NCBI GenBank assembly: GCA_018266335.1
Contig: JAFEAR010000103.1
Location: 1-38,782 of the forward strand
DNA from: Bdellovibrionales bacterium
GTDB lineage: Bacteria; Bdellovibrionota; UBA2428
Length of the DNA: 38,782 nucleotides
Reading direction: 5' to 3'
The notes under the pieces were generated by a model, which was not told the origin of the DNA, ran no database searches, and saw only the letters and a program-made list of their open reading frames with translations. Made by a program: the position numbers and the translations under genes. Below are positions 10,065 to 19,012 of the stretch, piece by piece. How positions within the stretch are numbered: position 1 is the stretch's first letter; every line of letters begins with the position of its first letter.

Positions 10065-12664
10065 GCGGCGGGCACGGGTTTCAGCACTAGATCCCGCGCA
10101 CCATCGGGGGCGGTACCTACCTCGACCATCACGCGTTCACCGTCCGCAATTTCACCCGCCAAGATTTTCTTGGAGAGCGGAACTTGGAGGTGCTTGTAGA
10201 TGGCCCGCTTGAGCGGCCGTGCACCGAAGAGCGGATCGTAACCCACGTCGGCCAGATAATCCTGCGCACCCTCGCTGAGTTCCAGCGTGAGCCGGCGATC
10301 GCCGAGAATCTTATTGAGACCCCGCACTTGCACCTGCACAATTTCGCGAATCAGCGACTTATCGAGCGACTTGAAGAGCACTATTTCGTCGATGCGGTTG
10401 ATGAACTCCGGACGCATGTGCTGACGGAGTTGCTGCAGCATCTCACTCAGCAGACGCTCACGCGGCATGTTCGGATTATCCAGAATCATTTGCGAGCCAA
10501 TATTGCTCGTCATGATGAGCACCACGTTGCGGAAATCCACCACGCGGCCCTGACCATCGGTGAGTCGACCATCGTCGAGAATTTGCAGGAGCACATTGAG
10601 CACGTCCGGATGCGCCTTCTCGATTTCGTCGAAAAGAATAACGGAGTACGGGCGCCGACGAACGGCTTCCGTGAGCTGACCGCCTTCCTCGTAACCCACG
10701 TAACCCGGAGGCGCTCCGGTCAGGCGCGCCACCGCGTGCTTCTCCATGTACTCGCTCATATCGATACGGACCATGTTCTGTTCGTGATCGAAGAGCACTT
10801 CGGCCAACGCCTTGGCGGTTTCGGTTTTACCCACACCCGTAGGCCCCAGGAACAAGAAGCTCCCGATGGGCTTGTTCGGATCCTTCAATCCACTGCGCGC
10901 GAGGCGCACGGCATCGGCCACGGCGCGCAGACCTTCGTCCTGGCCCCGTACGCGTGCCCGGAGCGCGTCTTCGAGTTTGAGCAGTTTTTCGTTCTCGCCC
11001 TTGAGCAAGCGATCGAGCGGAATGCCGGTCCACCGCGACACGATGCCCGCAATGTCCTCGGCCTCGACCTCTTCTTTGAGCATCCGGCGGGGGCCTTGCA
11101 CCTCGCGGAGTTCAGCCTGCGCCGCCTCGATGGATTTTTTGTTCGCCGGCATTTGGCCGTACTTAATTTCGGCGGCCTGCTGCAAATTCGCATTGCGCTC
11201 GGCCACGTCTAAATCGCGCGTAAGTTTTTCGCCCTCGGCTTTGAGGGAGCGAATCTTAACGATCTTCTCTTTCTCGCGACCCCAGTGCTGCTTGAGTTCA
11301 TCGACCTGCGCTTTTTGTTCGGCGATGCGTTTTTCGATGTCCGTTAAACGATGTTTGCTGGCAGCATCGGATTCTTTGCGCAGAGCTTCGCGCTCGACTT
11401 CCAGCTGCATGATGTCACGCACCCGCTCATCGATGGCCGCGGGCATCGAGTCAATTTCGATGCGCAGCTTGGCGGCCGCTTCGTCCATCAGGTCGATGGC
11501 CTTGTCGGGCAAAAAGCGATCCGCAATGTAACGGTGCGAGAGCGTTGCGGCCGCAATGATGGCCTGGTCCTGAATGCGCACCCCATGGTGCACTTCGTAT
11601 TTTTGTTTGAGACCGCGGAGAATCGAAATGGTGTCCTCGACACTCGGCTCGCCCACGTAGACTTGTTGGAAGCGACGCTCAAAGGCCGGGTCTTTCTCCA
11701 CGTATTTGCGGTATTCATCGAGCGTTGTAGCGCCCACGCAACGAAGCTCACCGCGCGCGAGCGCCGGCTTAAGCAAGTTGCCCGCATCCATGGCGCCGTC
11801 GGATTTGCCCGCGCCGAGCAGCGTGTGGAGCTCGTCGATGAAGAGAATGATTTCGCCCTGGGCGTCTTGCACTTCCTTCAGGAAGGCTTTCAAGCGTTCT
11901 TCGAATTCGCCGCGGAATTTAGCCCCGGCCACCATCGCGCCAAGGTCGAGGGAGCGAATGCTCTTGCCCCGCAAACTCTCGGGCACGTCGCCGTTGATGA
12001 TTCGTTGGGCAAGTCCCTCGGCGATGGCGGTTTTACCCACGCCGGGTTCACCGATGAGCACGGGGTTGTTTTTAGTGCGGCGAGAAAGCACCTGAATTAC
12101 GCGACGAATTTCTTCGTCGCGGCCAATCACGGGATCGAGCTTGCCCGCGCGTGCGAGTTCGGTGAGGTCCTTAGAATATTTGTCGAGGGCCTGGTACTGC
12201 TGTTCGGCATTGGCGTCGTCGGCCTTGTGCGAGCCGCGCAGCTTACGAAACTCCGACAAAATTTGGTCGGGCCGCAGGCCCCGTTGTTTAAGGGGAGTGC
12301 CGATGGAGGGCGCGGCTTCGAGCATCCCCAGGAAGAGGTGTTCGACAGTCACAAAAGAGTCGCCAAACTTGCGCATGTAATCTTCGGCGGAACCCAGCGC
12401 TCGCTGCATTTCCGAAGACAATCCCCGTCCGCTGGAAGCGCCACTTACTGTGGGCAGAGCCTTGAGGGCCGCCACCGCGACTTCCCGCACGGCCGCCAAC
12501 TGATTGAGTTTGCGCAAGCCGCTAACTACCGGACTTTGCTCATCTTCTAGCAGTGTAGAAAGCAAGTGTGCGGGTTCAATGGCCGGATGACCACGTGATT
12601 CCGCAAGCTTCTGGGCTGAGGCCAAGGCCTCTTGGGACATTTGGGTAAAGCGATCAAAGTTCAT
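10061..12664 (-). CDS. clpB: ATP-dependent chaperone ClpB
   Basis: Hsp100 disaggregase that extracts polypeptides from aggregates together with DnaK. Visible in order are the Clp N-domain repeats ([13 protein letters not shown] and [10 protein letters not shown]), first AAA+ domain with [13 protein letters not shown] and [15 protein letters not shown], the long coiled-coil middle domain (about residues 400-530) that separates ClpB from ClpA, and the second AAA+ domain with [14 protein letters not shown] and [21 protein letters not shown] start at the ATG at 12664 ([11 protein letters not shown], 867 residues); a TTG two codons upstream is possible. No good Shine-Dalgarno is seen. It is preceded by an unknown gene only 30 bp away, so a heat-shock promoter, if present, should lie further upstream. 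Confidence 0.97.
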   Translation of the reverse strand: MNFDRFTQMSQEALASAQKLAESRGHPAIEPAHLLSTLLEDEQSPVVSGLRKLNQLAAVREVAVAALKALPTVSGASSGRGLSSEMQRALGSAEDYMRKFGDSFVTVEHLFLGMLEAAPSIGTPLKQRGLRPDQILSEFRKLRGSHKADDANAEQQYQALDKYSKDLTELARAGKLDPVIGRDEEIRRVIQVLSRRTKNNPVLIGEPGVGKTAIAEGLAQRIINGDVPESLRGKSIRSLDLGAMVAGAKFRGEFEERLKAFLKEVQDAQGEIILFIDELHTLLGAGKSDGAMDAGNLLKPALARGELRCVGATTLDEYRKYVEKDPAFERRFQQVYVGEPSVEDTISILRGLKQKYEVHHGVRIQDQAIIAAATLSHRYIADRFLPDKAIDLMDEAAAKLRIEIDSMPAAIDERVRDIMQLEVEREALRKESDAASKHRLTDIEKRIAEQKAQVDELKQHWGREKEKIVKIRSLKAEGEKLTRDLDVAERNANLQQAAEIKYGQMPANKKSIEAAQAELREVQGPRRMLKEEVEAEDIAGIVSRWTGIPLDRLLKGENEKLLKLEDALRARVRGQDEGLRAVADAVRLARSGLKDPNKPIGSFLFLGPTGVGKTETAKALAEVLFDHEQNMVRIDMSEYMEKHAVARLTGAPPGYVGYEEGGQLTEAVRRRPYSVILFDEIEKAHPDVLNVLLQILDDGRLTDGQGRVVDFRNVVLIMTSNIGSQMILDNPNMPRERLLSEMLQQLRQHMRPEFINRIDEIVLFKSLDKSLIREIVQVQVRGLNKILGDRRLTLELSEGAQDYLADVGYDPLFGARPLKRAIYKHLQVPLSKKILAGEIADGERVMVEVGTAPDGARDLVLKPVPAA

Positions 12665-12694
12665 ACCCAAAACATGGGTCTGAATTTGGTGAAA

Positions 12695-13177
12695 TCAAGC
12701 TTCGTCGGAGTCTTCTAAGTCGTCGGCACCCGTGGGCGGAATGAAAACTTTGGCTGCGGCCTCGGCCAAGATGTCGCCATCGCTTGCAATCGTTTGGCGC
12801 AACTTTTCGGCCCGCTCGGTATCGCCCAAGCGCTCGAAGCCTTTAATAGCGTAACGCACCATTCCAGCTTTTTCGGCGTTCTCAGCGCAAGTTTTCAGCA
12901 GCGCAGTGGTTTCGGCATCCAAATCCGCAATGTCCAAAGCGCGCATGATTTTTAGAAACAAGAAAACATTGCCTTCCGTGACGGCCTTTTGACGGATGGG
13001 CAGCAAGGAAGCACGGTCGTTGGTGCGCGCAAGAAAATCGATCCCATCGTAGAGCCAGTCGGCGCCGACGAATTTATCGCCCCAAGCTTTCCACTCGGAA
13101 GACTCCGCTTTTTTGACGCCGAACAAAAGGTCGCGCTTGGCCACCGCGTTAGGAAGTGAAGTCCATTTTTCGCTCAA
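12695..13177 (-). CDS. Hypothetical helical protein upstream of clpB
   Basis: I do not recognise this 160-residue protein. It has no signal peptide or membrane segment and looks all-helical and rather acidic, with the tail PPTGADDLEDSDEA. Segments such as YAIKGFERLGDTERAEKLRQ resemble a TPR or HEAT-like repeat, but I count no clear tandem set. The start is TTG at 13177, supported by a perfect AAGGAG eight bases upstream and a good MSEKWTSLPN N-terminus. It precedes clpB by 30 bp in the same direction, suggesting co-transcription and perhaps a role in proteostasis (inference). Confidence 0.8.
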   Translation of the reverse strand: MSEKWTSLPNAVAKRDLLFGVKKAESSEWKAWGDKFVGADWLYDGIDFLARTNDRASLLPIRQKAVTEGNVFLFLKIMRALDIADLDAETTALLKTCAENAEKAGMVRYAIKGFERLGDTERAEKLRQTIASDGDILAEAAAKVFIPPTGADDLEDSDEA

Positions 13178-13236
13178 GTTCGAAACTCCTTCTACCGAGA
13201 TGTTTCTACCACTGCTTTTTCTCAGGGAGGAGAAAA

Positions 13237-13428
13237 ATGAAAAAACCTAAGGCGTCCGCCGCAAAACCTAAAATCAAAGTTCTTTACCAATACCTCAATG
13301 GTGATTGGTATGCGTTTGCCGACCTCGGCAACGAAATATTTTTCGGCAAAGTAAGCTTGCAGGAAAAGGCCACCGGCACGATCAAGGCCCTCAAGCCGAG
13401 TCGTCGGAACAGTTCTGAAGCCGCTTAA
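13237..13428 (+). CDS. Small basic protein, unknown function (63 aa)
   Basis: A 63-residue product starting at the ATG at 13237, with a very strong AGGGAGGAG just upstream. The N-terminus is Lys/Ala/Pro-rich (KKPKASAAKPKIK). The middle, VLYQYLNGDWYAFADLGNEI, looks like a small beta-sheet with aromatic residues. The end is basic and Ser-rich. The reading frame is open further upstream to 13156, but only this start has a ribosome site. It is divergent from the clpB-side gene with a 59-bp gap and convergent with a 40-residue gene 10 bp beyond its stop. Function unknown. Confidence 0.75.
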   Translation: MKKPKASAAKPKIKVLYQYLNGDWYAFADLGNEIFFGKVSLQEKATGTIKALKPSRRNSSEAA

Positions 13429-13438
13429 GCCCTAAAAC

Positions 13439-13561
13439 TTAGCTGTATTTACGTTTTTTGCTCTTGGTCAGGCGAACGCGCGCCTTCGTGAACTTCTTCT
13501 TGAGCTTAGCGCGAAGTTTGGCAGTTTTTTTACGGTTACGGGGTTTAGCTTTTTTAGGCAT
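13439..13561 (-). CDS. Very small, highly basic protein (40 aa)
   Basis: I translated this short reverse-strand frame by hand: MPKKAKPRNRKKTAKLRAKL, continuing with about 20 more mostly basic residues and ending RKYS. Nearly half of the residues are Lys or Arg. CTGGAG lies nine bases ahead of the ATG. Such size and composition are typical of small ribosome-associated or nucleoid-type proteins, but I cannot assign a family. It is too short for ordinary gene callers and is supported by the start, the SD-like site and the extreme composition, which is unlike chance translation in this region. Confidence 0.6.
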   Translation of the reverse strand: MPKKAKPRNRKKTAKLRAKLKKKFTKARVRLTKSKKRKYS

Positions 13562-13658
13562 CGATACGTTCTCCAGGACCCAAGTTGCCCGCGTTAGCGC
13601 GATCCGTCAAGAGCCCAACACCTCCCCTTTTACTTGGGCGCTGTTAAGATGAAACACG

Positions 13659-14045
13659 ATGTCCGATTCCAATGACTCCAACGATTACAAAGACGATAAT
13701 GCGGCCATGCGCCGGGCCAAGCCCCGCTACGCGGCGGCCCTTAAGGTGGAGCTCTTTACCAAGGGTCTTAACCACCACGTCGTTGAGAAAACCGCAAACA
13801 TTTCGCCGGGCGGCCTCTTCGTTTGCACCGAGGCCGTAGCGGAAACCGGCGAAAAAATGCACCTTCGGATTATCTTCTCCGATCGTGATTCGTATTTCGA
13901 CGTTAAGGGCGAGGTGGCCTGGGTCTGCGACGGCACCAAGGGACACCCCAAGGGCTTTGGGGTTCAGTTCATCGACCTTAACCGCGCCCAAACCGAGATC
14001 ATCAATCGCTTCCTCGTGAAGTATGTCAACATCCGGGATCGCTAG
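13659..14045 (+). CDS. PilZ domain protein (cyclic-di-GMP receptor)
   Basis: A 128-residue single-domain protein. The two c-di-GMP-binding motifs are intact: RxxxR at about residues 19-23 (RAKPR) and NxSxxG at about 47-52 (NISPGG). The following beta strands (LFVCTEAVAETGEKMHLRI, VKGEVAWVC, GFGVQFIDL) match the PilZ barrel. It has no attached output domain, so it probably acts by binding a partner protein. Its gene overlaps the next gene (membrane protein) by 23 bp, which suggests coupled expression. Partner and process are unknown. An acidic and Asn/Ser-rich N-terminal tail precedes the domain. Confidence 0.9.
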   Translation: MSDSNDSNDYKDDNAAMRRAKPRYAAALKVELFTKGLNHHVVEKTANISPGGLFVCTEAVAETGEKMHLRIIFSDRDSYFDVKGEVAWVCDGTKGHPKGFGVQFIDLNRAQTEIINRFLVKYVNIRDR

Positions 14046-14886
14046 TCGGTTCTTACGCGCAGAAATTTCGGTGCGGGCCGCCGCGCTGTCGTTTCATACT
14101 TTGCTCGGCATCGTTCCGGTGACCGCCCTTATATTTTTCTATCTGCGCACGCTGGGGATTGCCAAGTCTTCGAGTGATTTGCTCCGCAACTATCTGCTGT
14201 CACATTTGAACGTGGGGTCGAGCGAAGTTTTTCTGCGCAATTTTCAGAGCATCACTTCCGCGGCCCAGTCGCGTGGCGCCAGCCTCTTTGGCTTCTTTAT
14301 TTTGCTCTACACGAGCACCAGTCTCATGGTGAAACTGGGTCGCAGCCTGGACACCATTCTGGAGAACAGCAACGAGCATCGGCGATGGAACGACACCCTC
14401 GGCGCTAACCTCACACTCCGTTCTAACTCGCGCGCCTTCGCTATGCTGATCCTGCGGCGGATGCTTGTGCTCGCGGGGCTTCCCCTGGCCATGCTCCTGT
14501 CCGTGCTCGCCGCCAGCTGGATACAGCGCGATTCCTTGCTACACGGCCTCTTCGAAATGGAATCGGTAGGGCCCTACTTGGCCATTCCTATTCCCGTGCT
14601 CATCGATATCGCCATGCTCTTTGCTATGTACCAGTTCATTCCGCGCTTTCCTCCGCCCTGGAAGAGCTCCCTGCGCGCCGCCAGCCTCGCGGGCCCGCTC
14701 TTTGCCATCGCAAAATTCGGGATGGGCTATTACGGCCGCACCGCCCTTTTGAGCCTGAAATTTTACGGGGCCCTCGCCACCCTGCTCGTGTTCATGCTCT
14801 GGGTGCACTTGGTGTGGATTATTTTGCTGAGCGGAGCCCTGCTCATTCATCGCACCGACCCCTATTCTTTAGCGGCTAAACGATAG
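14023..14886 (+). CDS. YihY/BrkB family inner-membrane protein
   Basis: A 287-residue polytopic membrane protein of the YihY/UPF0761 family, sometimes labelled ribonuclease BN or BrkB from old misassignments; the transport or structural role is not settled. The family pattern RAAALSFHTLLGIVPVTAL at the N-terminus is clear. Further hydrophobic segments lie near 90-105, 150-170, 190-215, 225-245 and 250-275, and the protein ends in a short basic tail. The ATG at 14023 lies inside the PilZ gene (23-bp overlap). Link to c-di-GMP signalling is inferred from the overlap only. Confidence 0.85.
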   Translation: MSTSGIASRFLRAEISVRAAALSFHTLLGIVPVTALIFFYLRTLGIAKSSSDLLRNYLLSHLNVGSSEVFLRNFQSITSAAQSRGASLFGFFILLYTSTSLMVKLGRSLDTILENSNEHRRWNDTLGANLTLRSNSRAFAMLILRRMLVLAGLPLAMLLSVLAASWIQRDSLLHGLFEMESVGPYLAIPIPVLIDIAMLFAMYQFIPRFPPPWKSSLRAASLAGPLFAIAKFGMGYYGRTALLSLKFYGALATLLVFMLWVHLVWIILLSGALLIHRTDPYSLAAKR

Positions 14887-14951
14887 ACAGGGGTCCGCGT
14901 AAAACGTCCCGACCGTTAAACACTCCCCATTATTAACAAATAAATTCAAAT

Positions 14952-14968
14952 AGTTGGACCGGCCAACT
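14952..14968. repeat. 6-bp inverted repeat in the protease leader
   Basis: AGTTGG (14952-14957) is repeated inverted as CCAACT (14963-14968), with a 5-bp spacer. It lies 29 bp before the start of the lipoprotein protease gene. It could be an operator or a small RNA hairpin in the leader; nothing else supports a choice. The gene's ATG has no obvious Shine-Dalgarno site. Confidence 0.35.
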
Positions 14969-14997
14969 CTAGGTCTCGGTCCTGCTTCCCTACACCT

Positions 14998-15708
14998 ATG
15001 AAGCTGTGGTGTGCATTGGGCCTAATGGTCGTATTGAGTGCCTGCGGCCGGGCTGAAATCAATAAAGATTGCGACTGTGGCTATTACACGAATTCCGCCG
15101 CCCTCATGAGTTGGAACGACGGCCAGAACATTCGCCTAGCTTTTAACCAAAGTGTCCCCAAAAAAATGCGGCCCTCCTTCGCCGCCGCGGCGGATATCTA
15201 TAACCAGACCCTTACGAACACGAGTTTGAATCTGACGACCAGCAGCGACAGCGCGCCGGACATGAAGAACAACGACCCCCAGTCCGTTTCGGGCGATGGG
15301 ATCAACGGCATTTATTGGATCGATGGAACTTGGCCCTGGGCCGAGAGTGATCCGAACTCGGACGCCATGACGGTTGTGAATTTTTCGGAATCCGGAATTA
15401 CTGAAGCCGACGTTTTCTTCCGCGCCCAGAGTTTTTCGGGTGAGGTCTGGATGCCCGCCAGCAAGAGTGACGACTCCGTGGCACCCGAGAGCGTTAAGCT
15501 AACGCCTGCGGATCTCAGCAAATCGAGCCGCAACTTGCAGTGGGTTTACATGATTGCTGTGCACGAATTCGGACACGTTCTGGGACGCGTGCATTCGCAC
15601 CGCGAAGACTCCATTATGTGGCCCTCGATTGGCCTCGACGGACTGGATCATCCCTTCACCCAGTACGACCTCGACATCTTCGCGAAGAAATATAAACTCC
15701 GTAAATAA
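14998..15708 (+). CDS. Lipoprotein zinc metalloprotease, matrixin-like (metzincin)
   Basis: A 236-residue exported protein. The N-terminus is a lipoprotein signal (MKLWCALGLMVVLSAC with lipobox LSAC, Cys16). The catalytic motif HEFGHVLGRVHSH (about residues 189-201) matches HExxHxxGxxH of metzincins, and the downstream DSIMWPS supplies the Met-turn. The domain resembles short bacterial matrixin-like (M10) enzymes, but there is no obvious propeptide Cys switch. The position after Asp/Glu at membrane anchoring suggests it is held in the periplasm or at the outer membrane. Substrate unknown. The gene is 15 bp upstream of dps and may share its transcript. Confidence 0.88.
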   Translation: MKLWCALGLMVVLSACGRAEINKDCDCGYYTNSAALMSWNDGQNIRLAFNQSVPKKMRPSFAAAADIYNQTLTNTSLNLTTSSDSAPDMKNNDPQSVSGDGINGIYWIDGTWPWAESDPNSDAMTVVNFSESGITEADVFFRAQSFSGEVWMPASKSDDSVAPESVKLTPADLSKSSRNLQWVYMIAVHEFGHVLGRVHSHREDSIMWPSIGLDGLDHPFTQYDLDIFAKKYKLRK

Positions 15709-15723
15709 AGGAGTTATATTTTC

Positions 15724-16194
15724 ATGAAAATCGACATTGGCATCAATGATGCGTCCCGCAAAAAAATTTCCGACGGCCTCTCGCGCCTACTGGGCGACAC
15801 CTACACGCTCTACCTAAAAACACACAACTACCACTGGAACGTTGAAGGCCCCATGTTCCAAACGCTGCACCTAATGTTCGAAACGCAGTACAACGAGTTA
15901 GCTCTGGCAGTGGACTTAATTGCCGAGCGCATCCGTTCGCTGGGCTTCTATGCACCCGGTAGCTACACGGAATTTTCCAAACTAAGCACGATCAAGGACG
16001 AAACGGGCCGCCCCGACGCCACCACCATGATTCAAAATCTGGTGCGCGATCACGAAACCGTTTGTCGCGTAGCCCGCGAAATCTTTCCCACTGTAGAGGA
16101 AGCGCACGATGAACCCACGGCGGATCTGCTCACGCAGCGCATGGAAATTCACGAGAAGACTGCCTGGATGTTGCGCAGTCTTCTCGCCAAGTAA
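15724..16194 (+). CDS. dps: Dps-like ferritin (DNA protection during starvation)
   Basis: A 156-residue ferritin-like protein that forms dodecamers and oxidises and stores iron with peroxide. The ferroxidase-centre motif is intact: [12 protein letters not shown] followed about 12 residues later by the acidic stretch [18 protein letters not shown]. Length and N-terminal helix fit Dps; the N-terminal tail is short and not Lys-rich, so DNA binding is less certain. AAGGAG precedes the ATG by ten bases and lies immediately after the protease stop. It ends 3 bp from the convergent AsmA-like gene. Confidence 0.93.
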   Translation: MKIDIGINDASRKKISDGLSRLLGDTYTLYLKTHNYHWNVEGPMFQTLHLMFETQYNELALAVDLIAERIRSLGFYAPGSYTEFSKLSTIKDETGRPDATTMIQNLVRDHETVCRVAREIFPTVEEAHDEPTADLLTQRMEIHEKTAWMLRSLLAK

Positions 16195-16197
16195 ATT

Positions 16198-18636
16198 TTA
16201 GAATCCGAATTTCTTTTTCAGATCGTCCACGGCCTTCTTCGCGGGGGCCGGGGCGTTCTGCAGCAACTTTTCTTGAGCCTTCTGAATCGCCGGTGCCGCA
16301 GCAGCTTTGGCGGCGTTCCCCACGCGACCCTTCAGCGCATTTTGCGCAATGCGGGGGCCTAGAATTCCCAGCGAATATCCGTAGTCCGGCTGCGGGTCGT
16401 TCATGCGTCCTTTCATCTTCAGCGGGATTTCACATTTGCCCGAGGGACCTTTGAGTTCTTCGAGGTGCACGAGTTCCATGGGCAAGTAAGCAATGCCCGC
16501 AATGTCTACGTCCTGATCGAAGCTGACGGTGCCCTTGGCCTGGAAGCGCATTTCGCCCACTTTAGAGGTCAGAGTGTCGTAGTTAACGTCGAGATCTTGA
16601 ATTTCCACCATGCGTCCACGAATCGAGCTCACGAGCTTCATGGTTTTGAAAGCGCCCTTACTCTCTTTTCCTTTCGCGGCGCCCGCAGCCTTCTGACCTA
16701 GGCCCTGCGGCAATTTATCCATAACCATGTCCACGAGTTTCACGACGGGCAAATTCAGCACGCCATCGCGCACCTCGCCCTTCAATCCACCCGAAAGATT
16801 CTGCTGCAGCTGTTCTTTACGCAAGCCACGGCCGGAAAGAGCAAACTCGCCCGTCATGGCACCCGTGACCATTCCGTTCCAGGATTGGGCATGGGCTTTA
16901 GTGACTTCTTCGAGCTTCACGCCATTGAGGCCCGCCTTGATGTCGTAGGCAGGGGCCTTGGGCGTGAGGCCAAAATTACCCGCCAAATCTACACGCCCAC
17001 CGTAGCCACCAATGCCGGTTTTCGAAATCTTAAGCTCACGTTTAGCGTAGCTCATATTGAAGGTAGCGTTGTTAAACTCCGCTCCCATCGCACGCAGCGA
17101 TTTAACGTCGAGACTAATGGTGGCCGCAATTTTATCGAGCATCGGATTGTCGAGTGATTGCTCGAGAGTCGGTGCCGTCTGCGCAAGCGCTTCGTCGAGG
17201 GGCAGTTTAGCTTTTTCTTTTTCTTCGGCGATTTGGGCTTCGGTCTTCTTTACTTTTTCGTCGAGTTTAAGCACTTTCAGACCGAGGAGCTCGTCCGCAT
17301 CCATGCGCTTCGCCTGAACCGCGATGTTGGCCGAAATGTTTTCGAGTCCGCGTGTCTCTACTTTGAGAGTCAAATCGGAAGAGGCCAATTTCATGGAGAA
17401 GGGATCAATCTTAATGGAGGGGTTCTTCGCCGTGCCCTGCACTAAGATTTTACCCGTGAGATTAGAAACGGGCTTTTGCAACTGGGGCGTGGCTCCCGTC
17501 ACATTGTTCAGCCCCACGAGTACGTTCATCGTGGGATCCACCATCGGACCGGCGGCGTCGACGGCCAGCGAGAACCGACCACCCAATTTGTAGTCGGCAA
17601 TCATCGGAATGATTGCGCCGAAAGGACCGATGTCCGTCTCTCCAGATTTCATAGAGAATTTAATTTTTGCCTTCTCGGGGACGTTGGCATCGGTTACGGC
17701 GAGCAAACTCTTCGTTTTAAATCCGCCAAAACGGAATTCAATTTCGGGCAGGTCAGCCGAAATGGCCTCACCTTGAACAACGGTGCCCTTGAGGCCCGCG
17801 GAGAAGGGAATGCCCGGCTTCTTATGGAACAGGTTGGAGAACTTCGCATCCAAACCCGTCATGTCTTCGTCCACATCGAGGGCCACGCGAAAGCCGGCGC
17901 CCTCGGGCGTTGCGGTGATCGAGCCCTCGGTCTTGAGCGGGCCCGAAATTTTCGTCTCGCCAGCTACCACGTCCACGACGACATCAACTTTGATGCCGAT
18001 GGGCGCCGAGAGGTTCATGTTGTCGAGGTGCACGTTCAAATCGTGCACCAGGGTCTTATCGTTGCGGGGGGCATCGAGTTTACGCATTTCTACCGATCCA
18101 TCGGTCAGCGCAAAGGACAGACGCGCCGCCTTGACTCGCGAAGCAATGAACGGGGGCAAGCTTGCCAAAGTTTCATCGACAGTTTTGTTGCCAGCGCCTT
18201 TCGGCGCGGCGGCAGCTTCTTTGGCCGCGGCCGCTTGTTGTTCCGGGGTCGGGGGAGGCAGCAGCGTGCTCAGGTTAGAACTCGTTCCTTTGCTGATGAG
18301 CACAACCTTCGGTCCCTCAATCACTACGGTTGCCTTGGGCCCCGTGAGGAAAGAGGACAAAGGCAAAGAGATCGCCACGCCCTTGATGTTCGCGAGCGCC
18401 TCTTGATCGTAGGGAGCTGCGGGCGTAACGCGAAGACCATCAATCCCCACCCGGACATCGGGAAAAAGTCGCAGCGACAATTTACCCAATTCCACCTTAC
18501 CGTGAACTTGCTTCTCCACGGCCGCTTGAATTTGCGGACGCAGACTATCAATGGAGTAGAAAAATGGAATAGCGACCAGCACGCCGATAAACACAACGAT
18601 CAGCACCGCAAAACCAATGGCAATTTTCTTAAACAT
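16198..18636 (-). CDS. AsmA family protein
   Basis: An 812-residue protein of the AsmA/TamB-like repeating beta-groove group, thought to help lipids cross the periplasm or control outer-membrane protein assembly. There is one N-terminal membrane anchor (IAIGFAVLIVVFIGVLVAIPFF) and a family start pattern VEKQVHGKVELGKLSLRLFP. The C-terminal part contains GVKLEEVTKAHAQSWNGMVTG and ALSGRGLRKEQLQQNLSGGL, typical of the AsmA C-terminal domain. The middle has low-complexity Ala/Lys stretches and a helical insert rich in Glu (KKTEAQIAEEKEKAKL). It is convergent with dps and preceded upstream by the HIT gene 30 bp away. Confidence 0.9.
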   Translation of the reverse strand: MFKKIAIGFAVLIVVFIGVLVAIPFFYSIDSLRPQIQAAVEKQVHGKVELGKLSLRLFPDVRVGIDGLRVTPAAPYDQEALANIKGVAISLPLSSFLTGPKATVVIEGPKVVLISKGTSSNLSTLLPPPTPEQQAAAAKEAAAAPKGAGNKTVDETLASLPPFIASRVKAARLSFALTDGSVEMRKLDAPRNDKTLVHDLNVHLDNMNLSAPIGIKVDVVVDVVAGETKISGPLKTEGSITATPEGAGFRVALDVDEDMTGLDAKFSNLFHKKPGIPFSAGLKGTVVQGEAISADLPEIEFRFGGFKTKSLLAVTDANVPEKAKIKFSMKSGETDIGPFGAIIPMIADYKLGGRFSLAVDAAGPMVDPTMNVLVGLNNVTGATPQLQKPVSNLTGKILVQGTAKNPSIKIDPFSMKLASSDLTLKVETRGLENISANIAVQAKRMDADELLGLKVLKLDEKVKKTEAQIAEEKEKAKLPLDEALAQTAPTLEQSLDNPMLDKIAATISLDVKSLRAMGAEFNNATFNMSYAKRELKISKTGIGGYGGRVDLAGNFGLTPKAPAYDIKAGLNGVKLEEVTKAHAQSWNGMVTGAMTGEFALSGRGLRKEQLQQNLSGGLKGEVRDGVLNLPVVKLVDMVMDKLPQGLGQKAAGAAKGKESKGAFKTMKLVSSIRGRMVEIQDLDVNYDTLTSKVGEMRFQAKGTVSFDQDVDIAGIAYLPMELVHLEELKGPSGKCEIPLKMKGRMNDPQPDYGYSLGILGPRIAQNALKGRVGNAAKAAAAPAIQKAQEKLLQNAPAPAKKAVDDLKKKFGF

Positions 18637-18666
18637 GAACCCTCCTTAAGTATCCTAAACTTTAAA

Positions 18667-19005
18667 TCAACCCGGCGGCCACGAGAACGGCCGGCCGCCC
18701 ATAATGTGCAAATGCAAATGATTCACCGTCTGACCGCCGAAAGCGCGAGTATTGATCACGACGCGGTAACCTTCATCGTCCAGTCCTTGTCGCACGGCAA
18801 TCTCCGCCGCCTTTACCAGGAGGTAGCCCAAAATTTCCTGATCCTCGGCGCGCACTTCGGCCATGGAAGGAATTTCATTTTTGGGGATCAGTAAAATATG
18901 GGTAGGCGCCTGCGGATGAATGTCGCGAAAGGCTAAACAAATTTCATCTTCAAAAACAATGTCCGCCGGAATTTCGCGCTTAATAATTTTATTAAAAATA
19001 GTCAT
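18667..19005 (-). CDS. HIT family nucleotide-binding protein (HinT type)
   Basis: A 112-residue HIT-fold hydrolase or phosphoramidase. The active-site motif NHLHLHIMGG (HxHxHxx) lies near residues 95-104, and the N-terminal IFNKIIKREIPADIV is typical of HinT (PKCI-like) proteins. Substrates in this family are purine phosphoramidates and acyl-AMPs made by aminoacyl-tRNA synthetases, which fits its position 7 bp after leuS, though that link is inferred. No odd residues are seen. It probably belongs to the leuS-HIT-AsmA transcript. Confidence 0.93.
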   Translation of the reverse strand: MTIFNKIIKREIPADIVFEDEICLAFRDIHPQAPTHILLIPKNEIPSMAEVRAEDQEILGYLLVKAAEIAVRQGLDDEGYRVVINTRAFGGQTVNHLHLHIMGGRPFSWPPG

Positions 19006-19012
19006 TATTCCC

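Noticed and set aside
17476..18894. 472-codon forward frame over the AsmA-like gene
   Set aside because: Antisense to a recognised protein, with low-complexity Arg/His content and no start site; a GC-codon-bias shadow.
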